This document shows, piece after piece, positions 28,411 to 36,771 of a stretch of 64,000 nt of DNA. This stretch comes from Sphingobacterium sp. SRCM116780 (lineage in GTDB: Bacteria > Bacteroidota > Bacteroidia > Sphingobacteriales > Sphingobacteriaceae): positions 1,736,001 to 1,800,000 of the forward strand of contig NZ_CP090446.1 of assembly GCF_021442025.1 (NCBI RefSeq). The letters run 5' to 3'. The notes below the pieces were generated by a model that saw nothing but the letters and a program-made list of their open reading frames with translations, was not told the origin of the DNA and searched no databases. The translations under genes and the position numbers were made by a program. The first letter of the stretch is position 1. Each line of letters starts with the position of its first letter.

Positions 28411-28935
28411 TTATAAAGATGCTAAAACCAGCTTCTCCTCATCAGGACTAATTTTACTAATGCTATAGCGTTTTATATTTACCTTTGTCATCTCGTCCAA
28501 AGCCTGAACCACATCATTCGTACAAGCCTCCTTACTCGGTTTAATCAAAACAATCATATCCTTTCCATTAGCAAGTGAAGGAATTTTCAGTTTCATTTTA
28601 TTTAATACAGCTCTTATCCCCTTTTCCGTTAGATCTGTGTGTTCAGGTTTGGATATGGGATGGTTAAAATCACCATGATACCACATAACACCTTTGTCAC
28701 TTAACAACAAGGAGACTACGCGCCGTTCATCCAATAATAAAGGTTTATCGGGACTGTTATCGGGCATCACGACATCCAAGCGACTCGGCTTATTCAAAGA
28801 GGTGGTCAGCATAAAAAAAGTAATCAGTAAAAACGCAAGATCGACCATAGCTGTTAGATCCACTTTAGGCGCTAGCTTTTTACTTCTAATTTTCTTTTTT
28901 CCTGTTTCTGGTTGTTTTTGATTTAACTCTGCCAT
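28411..28935 (-). CDS. ExbD/TolR-family inner-membrane protein
   Basis: A 174-residue protein with one membrane helix near residues 30-50 (LTAMVDLAFLLITFFMLTTSL) preceded by a basic tail (KKIRSKKLAPKV). The conserved Asp of the proton channel (MVD) is present. The periplasmic part has the usual ExbD fold with MVLIKPSKEACTNDVVQALDEM. In complex with ExbB, it drives TonB-dependent transport such as that of the SusC protein in this window. Unusually, no ExbB or TonB gene is adjacent. Confidence 0.88.
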   Translation of the reverse strand: MAELNQKQPETGKKKIRSKKLAPKVDLTAMVDLAFLLITFFMLTTSLNKPSRLDVVMPDNSPDKPLLLDERRVVSLLLSDKGVMWYHGDFNHPISKPEHTDLTEKGIRAVLNKMKLKIPSLANGKDMIVLIKPSKEACTNDVVQALDEMTKVNIKRYSISKISPDEEKLVLASL

Positions 28936-29225
28936 GATACGGTTATTTAAATAATAGGAATTGGTTAATACTCATCAATAAGATGTCACAATTAAGAATA
29001 TTCCATATTGTTTCGGATAAAAAAATCAAAAAATAGAGGAATAGTCGTCTCACGAGGTATTTCAAAACCTATCTATCAAATTATTGTTTATCTATTATGA
29101 TTATTACTGAAATAAGATCCGATATTGATGTAGGTCAATAAAAATGATAAAAACCTGAGTTACATTTGTATCATATTATAAAAAAAGAAAAAATAAATTT
29201 TCATTAACTTAATAAATATAAAATT

Positions 29226-29747
29226 ATGGCAACTTGGAGTTTAGATCAAGCACACAGTGAAATTGAGTTCAAAGTCAGACACATGATGATTACCAATGTA
29301 AAAGGTCAATTTCAAAATTTTGATATTACGGTAACAGGAGAATCTGCGCAGTTAGAAGATGCGAAAATAAATGTGACCATACAAACAGATTCAATCAATA
29401 CTAAAAATGAACAAAGAGATCAGCATTTAAAAAGTGGCGATTTTTTTGATGTAGCAAATTATCCTGCTATTACATTCGCTTCAACTGCAATCAAAACTGA
29501 TGGGAATGATATTTCCTTAGTAGGTGATTTAACTATAAAAGGAATTACAAAACAAATCACATTTGATGTAGAATTTGGAGGATTAGCGAAAGACCCTTGG
29601 GGGAATCAAAAAGCTGGATATACCGTGACAGGAAAAATAAACCGTCAAGATTATGGCTTAACTTGGAATGCAGCATTAGAAACAGGTGGTGTAATGGTGA
29701 GTGATGATGTTAAATTTCAAGCGGAAATACAGTTTATATTAAGCTAA
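29226..29747 (+). CDS. YceI-family lipocalin-like protein
   Basis: A 173-residue YceI protein: WSLDQAHSEIEFKVRHMMITNVKGQF at the start (split here as WSLDQAHSEIEF, VRHMMITNVKG), internal GDLTIKGITKQITFDVEF and DYGLTWNAALETGGVMVSDDV are family hallmarks. The fold is a beta barrel that binds polyisoprenoid or other lipids. Unlike the exported E. coli form it lacks a signal peptide, so it should be cytoplasmic. It stands alone with TACATTTG at 29161-29168 as a possible -7 element (no good TTG found upstream) and a terminator after it. Confidence 0.92.
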   Translation: MATWSLDQAHSEIEFKVRHMMITNVKGQFQNFDITVTGESAQLEDAKINVTIQTDSINTKNEQRDQHLKSGDFFDVANYPAITFASTAIKTDGNDISLVGDLTIKGITKQITFDVEFGGLAKDPWGNQKAGYTVTGKINRQDYGLTWNAALETGGVMVSDDVKFQAEIQFILS

Positions 29748-29769
29748 ATTTAAGCGATTTATAGCATAT

Positions 29770-29809
29770 AAAAGGTCATGTTTTCCTGAGGGAGAATATG
29801 ACCTTTTTT
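29770..29809 (+). terminator. Terminator of the YceI gene
   Basis: 10-bp stem AAAAGGTCAT (29770-29779) with ATGACCTTTT (29798-29807), loop 18 nt, ending in a run of T. Next to it, 29810-29883 holds nothing recognisable. Confidence 0.75.
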
Positions 29810-29883
29810 GTTAAAAAATTCAATATCATTTCACGCTCTTCCTTCTCCGCTATAGTCTGCGTCCTCATGAGCCTTCTTTCTTA

Positions 29884-29952
29884 CGAATAATAAGTCAACT
29901 CCTACGAATTGTAAATGATTTTATAACTTGGAAAGTGGAAGTATTAGATTTA
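29884..29952 (+). promoter_or_regulatory. Direct-repeat regulatory site (21-bp period) upstream of 30060 gene
   Basis: CGAATAATAA (29884-29893) and CGAATTGTAA (29905-29914) with 21-bp period; a weak -7 element TAGATTTA follows at 29945-29952. The 63-bp stretch from 29884 matches that from 31018 at 48 positions without gaps, with the strongest match in the repeats. Confidence 0.55.
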
Positions 29953-30059
29953 GATATAAGATAATTTAAAATAGAAATCTTCGCTAGTTAGAGAATTGTC
30001 TGTAATGCTTTTCTTGTTTGCATCAGAACAAATAAGATTATCTAAAAAATAGTATAAAA

Positions 30060-30992
30060 TTGATGAAACCCCTAAAAATATTTTTTTCAATCAGTATACT
30101 GATATTGATTAGTATCACAATTTATATATGGTTAAACCGAAATGCTGGAGAATGGACAACTCATAAAAAATGTGCTGATTGTGAATTACTAGAGAATGGA
30201 AAAAGACTAAGACTTATAGGTACAATAAAAATCCAAGACGATAATAAAATGTTCTTTACCGAACCACAGACGGGGAAAACTTATCATTTAATTCCTTGTG
30301 ATGCAAAGTGTAATAACCACTTGAACCAATGGTTTAAAAAAGTCGGTTTTATTGATTCTGCTACCCAAGAACCTATTTATTTTGATATTGAAGGGAGCTT
30401 AGACACAACAAAGCAGGAATTTTTACTTGCCAGTGTTGTATTATTAAATACTGAAAAAGCTATCGGTAAGTTCATCTCTTTTGCAAGTGGAGATAAAGCC
30501 TCAATGGCAAGATTCAAAATTATCAACTCACTAAACGCATCTGTAAATAAAAATGACACGATAGTTTTAGGTTATCATAACAACAAAGAACCAGATGCAG
30601 GTATCGATACGGCGATGCTCACTTTCGTCAAATACTACGAACAAAACGACATCAAAAACTATTATATCTGTCCAGATTATGATGGACAGCAAGGAATTAA
30701 AAATCAATATATTCAACCTAAAAAAATAAAAAACCAAACATTAAAGGAACTTAAAGAAAAATATGATGCTGTTAATGAAGAGATCTTTCCGCTCAATGAA
30801 GCATCTATTTCTGAATTTAGATTACCCCTTTATAATCACTTTAATGAAACTCAAAGAAAGCAGCCAACACTCATCAAAGAAGTAACCTGGGAAATAAACG
30901 ATACAACCTTGCTAACTATTTGGTTCATCCAAAAACAAAACAAATGGACGGCATTTGAACAATACAAATGGAAAAAAGGAATGGAGTTTTAA
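30060..30992 (+). CDS. Hypothetical membrane-anchored protein
   Basis: A 310-residue protein with one N-terminal membrane helix (residues about 5-24, IFFSISILILISITIYIWL) and a large outside domain. Two Cys pairs (KKCADCELL and PCDAKCNNH) near residues 37-90 could form disulfides or bind metal. The first 120 residues look like a small beta barrel (LRLIGTIKIQDDNKMFFTEP). I recognise no family. A direct-repeat regulatory site lies 108-176 bp upstream. An ATG 3 bp downstream (30063) could also be the start. The WG-repeat gene begins after 109 bp. Confidence 0.6.
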   Translation: MMKPLKIFFSISILILISITIYIWLNRNAGEWTTHKKCADCELLENGKRLRLIGTIKIQDDNKMFFTEPQTGKTYHLIPCDAKCNNHLNQWFKKVGFIDSATQEPIYFDIEGSLDTTKQEFLLASVVLLNTEKAIGKFISFASGDKASMARFKIINSLNASVNKNDTIVLGYHNNKEPDAGIDTAMLTFVKYYEQNDIKNYYICPDYDGQQGIKNQYIQPKKIKNQTLKELKEKYDAVNEEIFPLNEASISEFRLPLYNHFNETQRKQPTLIKEVTWEINDTTLLTIWFIQKQNKWTAFEQYKWKKGMEF

Positions 30993-31017
30993 TCACAATA
31001 TATTAAAACGAACTTTG

Positions 31018-31086
31018 CGAATAATAAAACAACCTCAACGAATTGTAAATGATTTTGTTATGTACGTCATGGAAGTATTAAATTTA
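31018..31086 (+). promoter_or_regulatory. Direct-repeat regulatory site (21-bp period) upstream of WG-repeat gene
   Basis: CGAATAATAA (31018-31027) and CGAATTGTAA (31039-31048) with 21-bp period, then the weak -7 element TAAATTTA at 31079-31086, 31 bp after the second repeat as in the site at 29884. The start codon at 31102 is close, so the leader would be short (under 10 nt). Confidence 0.55.
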
Positions 31087-31101
31087 TTAAAATACAAATC
31101 A

Positions 31102-31959
31102 ATGAAAATACTACTTACACTCTCTGTTATATTATTCCACTTATCAATTTATGCTCAAAATGATCCTAAATTATTTCCTGTCAATGATAGAAAAGTAGGT
31201 TATTTAGGCTATTATCTTAAAGATGGAACAAACATTGTGAAACCTCAATTCTGCTCTGCATCTTATCATATGGATGGCTATTATCGCGTATCAAAAGCCG
31301 AACACGAATTTGATATTCACGGAAATAGAACAGAAAATCATGTACCTAACACAGAGAAATTTGGATTGCTTAACAGTAAAGGTCAATTTATAATTGACTT
31401 CAAAAACGACTATGACTACATTGCTGTAGATAAAGGAATAATTTACGTCTTAAAAAACAATTTTTATGGCGTTGTAAATGACAAAAACCAAATTGTAATT
31501 CCAATAGAATATAGCAATATTACCATTGAAGATAAAAACAGAATAATTGCTGAAAAGAATGGAAAATATGGTATTCTTAATTATATAAACGAAATAATTA
31601 TACCATTCGATTATGATTATATTTCTGAAACATCCCCTAATGAAAATGATAATGGTTTCTATGCTATAGCTGAAATAAATCAACATTATACAGTCATTAA
31701 TCAGGACAATAAATACCTATTCCCATTGACGGAAACAGCGTTAATAGCCTTGACGAAGAAATCAATTTTAGCTGAAAAGGACAATAAATTTGGACTAGTT
31801 GATTATCATCTTAAACCAATTTTACCATTTGATTTTGAGACTCTTACTATTTATGATGAAAAGTTACGAGCAACAAAAAATGGATATGAATATTATTATA
31901 CAATTGGTGGTGAATTGATAGAAAAGAAACGAATACCAGAAGAAGGTGTAAAAAATTAA
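31102..31959 (+). CDS. Exported WG-repeat protein
   Basis: Started at ATG 31102 this is a 285-residue protein with a good signal peptide (MKILLTLSVILFHLSIYAQ). An upstream in-frame ATG at 30955 would overlap the previous gene and add 49 unlikely residues. The mature part holds about six WG-type repeats of about 30-40 residues (KFGLLNSKGQFIIDF, FYGVVNDKNQIVIPIEY, KYGILNYINEIIIPFDYDYI, KFGLVDYHLKPILPFDF), likely forming a beta propeller or solenoid. Function unknown; such proteins may be surface-associated. A direct-repeat regulatory site sits just upstream. Confidence 0.75.
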   Translation: MKILLTLSVILFHLSIYAQNDPKLFPVNDRKVGYLGYYLKDGTNIVKPQFCSASYHMDGYYRVSKAEHEFDIHGNRTENHVPNTEKFGLLNSKGQFIIDFKNDYDYIAVDKGIIYVLKNNFYGVVNDKNQIVIPIEYSNITIEDKNRIIAEKNGKYGILNYINEIIIPFDYDYISETSPNENDNGFYAIAEINQHYTVINQDNKYLFPLTETALIALTKKSILAEKDNKFGLVDYHLKPILPFDFETLTIYDEKLRATKNGYEYYYTIGGELIEKKRIPEEGVKN

Positions 31960-31986
31960 ATTCAACAAATAAAGCTTGCTACATAA

Positions 31987-32562
31987 ATGCTAAAGAATAT
32001 TATCATACTATCTATTTTATATGCAGCTATTATTTTAGGAGTGACACTGACGATCAACTCAATGAGTAATTATTATATCCCATTCATACTAATTACTAGC
32101 ATGTCATTTCTATTGATGTTGATAAGAGAAATTGTTAAAAAATATAGTTCAGAATTTAAACCGATAAACAATACAACAATTCGTTATCAACCCTTTGACA
32201 ACACAGATGACAAAGGAAAATTGAAAAACATATCTGAAAGACCTTTTTTCTTTGGCCTTGAGAAAAAACTGCTTAGCCCTGAGGATTTCTATTTTGATGA
32301 GGATAACTTTTATGCGATAAACACATACGGAGAAAAAGCAACATTTCCTCTTAACGATATAACAGAGTTAAAGGGTACAGCTATTACCATTACAAATAGA
32401 AGAATTTGGCAGCTAAAAATAGCTTCTTCTAATGAAGAGATTACATTTAAGTTCGCACCAAACTACACGATTTGGAACAAAAACTTTTTGGTATTTTATA
32501 ATAAAATTAAATTGATTAAACCCGAGGCCGTAAAATCCAAATGGAGTTTATGGAGAATGTAA
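31987..32562 (+). CDS. Hypothetical membrane protein (PH-like domain possible)
   Basis: A 191-residue protein with two N-terminal membrane helices (about 4-20 and 29-47) and a cytoplasmic domain. The C-terminal half alternates short strands (FYAINTYGEKATFPLNDITELKG is the longest piece, here broken by turns) in a manner reminiscent of bacterial PH-like domains, but I cannot confirm that. It starts 27 bp after the WG-repeat gene and probably belongs to its transcript. Confidence 0.6.
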   Translation: MLKNIIILSILYAAIILGVTLTINSMSNYYIPFILITSMSFLLMLIREIVKKYSSEFKPINNTTIRYQPFDNTDDKGKLKNISERPFFFGLEKKLLSPEDFYFDEDNFYAINTYGEKATFPLNDITELKGTAITITNRRIWQLKIASSNEEITFKFAPNYTIWNKNFLVFYNKIKLIKPEAVKSKWSLWRM

Positions 32563-32641
32563 ACGAAACACTAAATTATAAATCCTAACAGTATGAATAG
32601 TACAATGATTGGGTACATAGTTTCAAAAATTTGTTTATAAT

Positions 32642-32680
32642 AGTCTAAGTCCAATAGCTAGTTTTAATCGAACTTAGACT
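32642..32680. terminator. Hairpin between converging genes
   Basis: Arms AGTCTAAGT (32642-32650) and ACTTAGACT (32672-32680), 21-nt loop, no T-run. Position between two convergent genes suggests transcription termination. Confidence 0.35.
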
Positions 32681-32695
32681 CGTATAAATGAATTA

Positions 32696-32983
32696 TTAAT
32701 TATCGTTGTCTTCACCAACTAATGAGAACTTAATGGATTTTTGAGGATAGTCCTCAAAACTCTTCCTACTTGTATTACCAACTATTTTTTTGATGCTAAC
32801 TTTATCACCTAATCTAAAATTAGATTCTACTAACTGATAATCCAATAAATAAGGACCACAGAAGTAATTACCCTTTGCATCTTTTTCTATTATTCCTTGA
32901 TATAATCCTTTTTTTGTTTCTTTTGGCATGTTATTAAATTTATCTGTCAAAGATAAGGATAAAAACAATAGGTAAATATTCAT
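32696..32983 (-). CDS. Small hypothetical protein
   Basis: A 95-residue ORF. The start at 32983 gives a short hydrophobic head (MNIYLLFLSLSLTDKF); the internal ATG at 32929 (MPKETKKGLYQG) would give a 77-residue soluble protein. The body looks like a small beta barrel (GLYQGIIEKDAKGNYFCG, RLGDKVSIKKIVG). No family recognised. Confidence 0.5.
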   Translation of the reverse strand: MNIYLLFLSLSLTDKFNNMPKETKKGLYQGIIEKDAKGNYFCGPYLLDYQLVESNFRLGDKVSIKKIVGNTSRKSFEDYPQKSIKFSLVGEDNDN

Positions 32984-33109
32984 ACTGTTGATACTTTCAC
33001 AGATTTTCTGGGATTTCTATGCGTTGAAGAGACTTTTGAAGTTCTTATATTTCGAACCTTCAACTTCAGTCCGTATCTTTAGAATATCAGCAGATCAAAA
33101 ATATAAGAT

Positions 33110-33547
33110 ATGAAAATAAACATGAATATGCAGCGTAATCTTTATAAAATAGGATTTGTATTGATCACCCTCCTGACAGGACTATTTGCTAATAATAAAG
33201 CTATAGCACAAAAAAAAGACATGCTAATACGTATATCAGAAATCGAAATATATCCAGAACATCTGACTGCATATAAAGTGATCTTACAAGAAGAAGCCGA
33301 AGCATCCATGAAGCTGGAAGCAGGAGTCGTTGCCATTTTCCCAATGTATCAAAAAGAAGATTCCACGCAAATAAGGATAGTAGAAATATACAATGGTAAT
33401 AAGGCATATCAATCTCATTTGAAAACTCCGCATTTTCTAAAATATAAAACGATGACACTTAAAATGGTCAAGGCTTTAAAGTTAATAGATATGGATGCGA
33501 TTGATCCAGCGTCCATGAAATTGATATTCAGAAAATTGAAAAATTAA
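33110..33547 (+). CDS. Exported antibiotic biosynthesis monooxygenase-like protein
   Basis: A 145-residue protein with signal peptide (to about residue 34, NNKAIAQ) and a ferredoxin-like alpha/beta domain: LIRISEIEIYPEHLTAYK, EAEASMKLEAGVVAIFPM, IRIVEIYNGNKAYQSHLKTP and FLKYKTMTLKMV. This is the ABM (heme-degradation/quinone monooxygenase-like) fold with the usual histidine in the SHLKTPHF segment. Exported ABM proteins are common in Bacteroidota but substrates are not known. ATG codons at 33122 and 33128 are alternative starts. Confidence 0.8.
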   Translation: MKINMNMQRNLYKIGFVLITLLTGLFANNKAIAQKKDMLIRISEIEIYPEHLTAYKVILQEEAEASMKLEAGVVAIFPMYQKEDSTQIRIVEIYNGNKAYQSHLKTPHFLKYKTMTLKMVKALKLIDMDAIDPASMKLIFRKLKN

Positions 33548-33641
33548 ATATTTATTATTTAGGTAATCAATAAGAGTATAGCTTAACATATCAACAGCAC
33601 TTTCTCAATATAGCTTGGTCAAGATATAGAGCAAACAAGAG

Positions 33642-34295
33642 CTAAAATGTGTTAACAGATGCTACCCGATTCTCAGTGATCACAAATACCTGATCTTGTG
33701 GATTCGGTTTGACGAGATACAAGCCTGTAAACAAACTAAATGCAGGAAGTAAAGCAGACGTTGCAGTAAACAGAAAGCAGGGTAACTTCAGTCGCTGTCT
33801 AGCTTGCCCTTTCATTAATATACCAGGATGCAAATGACCAGAGAAGATATATTTATCTTCCAATGGTGCATCCTCTTTTTCGTGAACAAAACAAAACTCA
33901 CCAATAGTATAATGATTGGGGAATATCTGTACATTAAATTCTTCATAAAGAGCCAGTTGAAGTCGATCGTGATTTCCCTTCACCAAGATAATTGCTAATG
34001 AAGCATTTTCATATCTCCACGCTTGAAAACTTGCTAAATCTGAATTATAATGATGATGAAACATATCTCCAGTCACTAATAAAGTACGCGGCTGATATTT
34101 CTTGACAAGAACTGCCAACCGTTGAATATCCGTCTCAGAAACTTCCTTTGGAATCTGCAAGCCCTCCTTCCTGAAATGACCAGACTTTCCTAAATGCAGA
34201 TCGCTAATCACTAAAAGTTGATAAAAAGGAATATATAAAGCACGTTCCTTATCCAATATTATTTCTTTTCCTCTTTTTACGATACTGCTCATCAT
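33642..34295 (-). CDS. pdeM: Ligase-associated metallophosphoesterase PdeM
   Basis: A 217-residue calcineurin-like phosphoesterase with the complete metal-site set: DLHLG (VISDLHLGKSGHF), GDMFHHHY, GNHDR, HEKEDAPL, and GHLHPG. In this operon type the enzyme acts as a manganese-dependent DNA endonuclease/phosphodiesterase working with the ligase and helicase. It is the last of four tightly linked genes and overlaps the helicase gene by 47 bp. The start could be the second ATG, one codon later. Confidence 0.92.
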   Translation of the reverse strand: MMSSIVKRGKEIILDKERALYIPFYQLLVISDLHLGKSGHFRKEGLQIPKEVSETDIQRLAVLVKKYQPRTLLVTGDMFHHHYNSDLASFQAWRYENASLAIILVKGNHDRLQLALYEEFNVQIFPNHYTIGEFCFVHEKEDAPLEDKYIFSGHLHPGILMKGQARQRLKLPCFLFTATSALLPAFSLFTGLYLVKPNPQDQVFVITENRVASVNTF

Positions 34296-36771
34296 GATCT
34301 AAATTTTTAAACACTTCAGCCTTCATACGCTCAATTCTGGTTTCCAGTTCCTCAGAACTCATACTCTCTCGCATACTATCTACTTTAATAGGGAACGAAA
34401 ATGGTGTAAATCTATGTGCAAATTTTAACACAATCGTACTTTGTTGAATCCGCTGTAAAGCTGCCAGCAATCTAGGAGCCTCCAATTGATAATGAAAAGT
34501 TTCATCATACGCCTGTCGTAGTAATAGATTGTTTTTATCATAATCTGCAAACACATCAAAAAAGAGCGAAGAGGACGATTGAATCTGCTTATTCTTTAAA
34601 TATTTTCCAGGATAACCCTGAAAGACTAAACCCGAAATACAGGCAATATCCCTAAACTTTCTTTTCGCCATTTCAGTCGAATTGATGCTCGCTGTAATAT
34701 CCTCATTTAAATGATCAGGAGAAAACAGATCATATACCAGAGCATCATCGATAGGGATTTCCTGATCACTTAGCAATTCAAAACCATAGTCATTCATAGC
34801 GATCGAAAACGTAATGGGAACTAGTTTTGAAATACGATAAGCAACTAAGGCCGCCATAATCTCATGCACGAATCTTCCCTCAAAAGGATAGGCAAATAAA
34901 TGATAACCCTCTCTTGTTTGGATAAGTTCTACAAGGAATTCGTTTTCCATAGGAACATGGGTTATTTGCGCCTGTAATTCAAATAATGGACGGATAAAAG
35001 TCAATTCCTCTTCTTTCTGAAATGAGGTAAGTACTTGACTATATTTAGTCCGCAAAATAGCCCCTAAATTAGCGCTTAAGGGCAACCTTCCACCTAGCCA
35101 ACTTGGCGTTATTGCCTTCTTATGCTGACTTCTTTTGACCAAAACCATCATACCTCTCACCATAACAAATTCCAATCCCCTACCGGCTAAATTAAAGCGA
35201 TCCCCAGGTTTTAGCTTAGACACAAAAAACTCTTCAATCATACCGATATAACCACCCGACATAAATTTTACTTTCAGCATTGCATCACTCACAATGGTAC
35301 CGATATGTAGACGATGGCGCATGGCCATTTGTCTGCTCGTCACTTTCCATAGTCCATCTTCATCTTGGACAACTTTATGAAACTCAGGATAAGCATGTAA
35401 ACTCTCCCCTCCTTGAGAAATAAAGCGCATACACCACGAAAACTCTTCTTCTAATAATTCTTGAAAAGCATACGTATGGCGAACTTCATCAAAAACGATG
35501 TTAGCATCGAATCCATTTCCCACCGCTAAGGTGACCAGGTATTGCACCAAAACATCAAAAGTCATGATAAAAGGTTCTCTATTTTCTATTTGATGTGTTT
35601 TGGATGCTGTTTTTATTGCCGCAATTTCAACCAATTCGAGCGCATGTGTAGGCATAAAATAAATTTTTGAAGTTTCAAAAGGGGAATGACCACTCCTTCC
35701 GGCACGTTGTAAAAACCGTGCTACTCCTTTTGGTGATCCAACTTGTACCACAGTATCCACTGGTTTAAAATCGACACCCAAGTCCAGAGAAGAGGTACAG
35801 ATCACCACCTTCAAAATACCAGTATGCAATGCCTCTTCAATCCAATTCCGTAATTCAAAATCAATTGAACCATGATGGATAGCTATTTGACCAGCAAAAT
35901 CAGGATAGATATTCAATAAATATTGAAACCAGATCTCCGCTTGACTCCTGGTATTGGTAAAGACCAAAGTTGTTTTGCTTTTTTTGATAATCGGGATTAA
36001 CCGATCAGCTAATTTGATTCCCAAATGACCTGCCCATGGCAACATCTCCACGGTATCAGGGAAAATAGATTGAATACGTATTTTTTTCTCTGCATCTGAT
36101 CTGACAATGATTTTCGGTGTTTGATGATCAGGCTGAAGGACATTTAAAGCTTCCTGTAAATTTCCAATAGTAGCCGAAATCCCCCAAATACGTAAATCTG
36201 TATGTTTTCGAAACCGCACAATTCCTTTTATTCTCGATAAAGCCAGTTCAACCATAACCCCTCGTTTACTCCCCAACAATTCATGCCATTCATCTGCCAC
36301 GACGCATTGTAAATCATCAAAAAAAGAATCTATATTTTTCTGGGCCAAAAGCAAATGCAGGCTCTCTGGCGTAATCAATAATACCTGCGGTATATTCCTC
36401 TTTTGTTTCTGCCTTTCAGAGATAGAGGTATCACCATTTCTAACGCCAATCTGCCAATCGATCTCCAATTGCGCAAGCGCATCCTCCATTGCTCGAGCTA
36501 AATCTTTTGCCAGGGAACGTAACGGTGTGATCCAAATTAAACGCAACCCTAGTTTTTCCTTATTCTTTTTCTGCTTATTTTCTTCATTCAAATAGGCAAT
36601 AATAGGGGCTAAAAAAAGTGCATATGTTTTCCCAAACCCTGTGGGAGCATTGACCAAACCACTGTATCCTTCCAAATAAGATTGCCATGCCTGTTCTTGA
36701 AAAGGAAAAGGTTTTCGTTTATTGCTTTTGAGCCATGCCAATACTTTTCGATAACCAATTGTTTTTTTCAT
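34249..36771 (-). CDS. Ligase-associated Lhr-type DEXH helicase
   Basis: An 840-residue 3'-to-5' helicase of the Lhr core family. Walker A APTGFGKTYA, Walker B-type ADEWHELLG, SATIGN motif III, and motif VI QRAGRSGHSPFE. The winged helix and Lhr-specific domains occupy the C-terminal half. The length is typical for the short Lhr form found next to DNA ligase. It overlaps both neighbours (4 bp with the ligase gene, 47 bp with pdeM), so translation is coupled. Role: unwinding or remodelling of DNA and RNA:DNA hybrids in repair. Confidence 0.94.
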   Translation of the reverse strand: MKKTIGYRKVLAWLKSNKRKPFPFQEQAWQSYLEGYSGLVNAPTGFGKTYALFLAPIIAYLNEENKQKKNKEKLGLRLIWITPLRSLAKDLARAMEDALAQLEIDWQIGVRNGDTSISERQKQKRNIPQVLLITPESLHLLLAQKNIDSFFDDLQCVVADEWHELLGSKRGVMVELALSRIKGIVRFRKHTDLRIWGISATIGNLQEALNVLQPDHQTPKIIVRSDAEKKIRIQSIFPDTVEMLPWAGHLGIKLADRLIPIIKKSKTTLVFTNTRSQAEIWFQYLLNIYPDFAGQIAIHHGSIDFELRNWIEEALHTGILKVVICTSSLDLGVDFKPVDTVVQVGSPKGVARFLQRAGRSGHSPFETSKIYFMPTHALELVEIAAIKTASKTHQIENREPFIMTFDVLVQYLVTLAVGNGFDANIVFDEVRHTYAFQELLEEEFSWCMRFISQGGESLHAYPEFHKVVQDEDGLWKVTSRQMAMRHRLHIGTIVSDAMLKVKFMSGGYIGMIEEFFVSKLKPGDRFNLAGRGLEFVMVRGMMVLVKRSQHKKAITPSWLGGRLPLSANLGAILRTKYSQVLTSFQKEEELTFIRPLFELQAQITHVPMENEFLVELIQTREGYHLFAYPFEGRFVHEIMAALVAYRISKLVPITFSIAMNDYGFELLSDQEIPIDDALVYDLFSPDHLNEDITASINSTEMAKRKFRDIACISGLVFQGYPGKYLKNKQIQSSSSLFFDVFADYDKNNLLLRQAYDETFHYQLEAPRLLAALQRIQQSTIVLKFAHRFTPFSFPIKVDSMRESMSSEELETRIERMKAEVFKNLDHDEQYRKKRKRNNIG

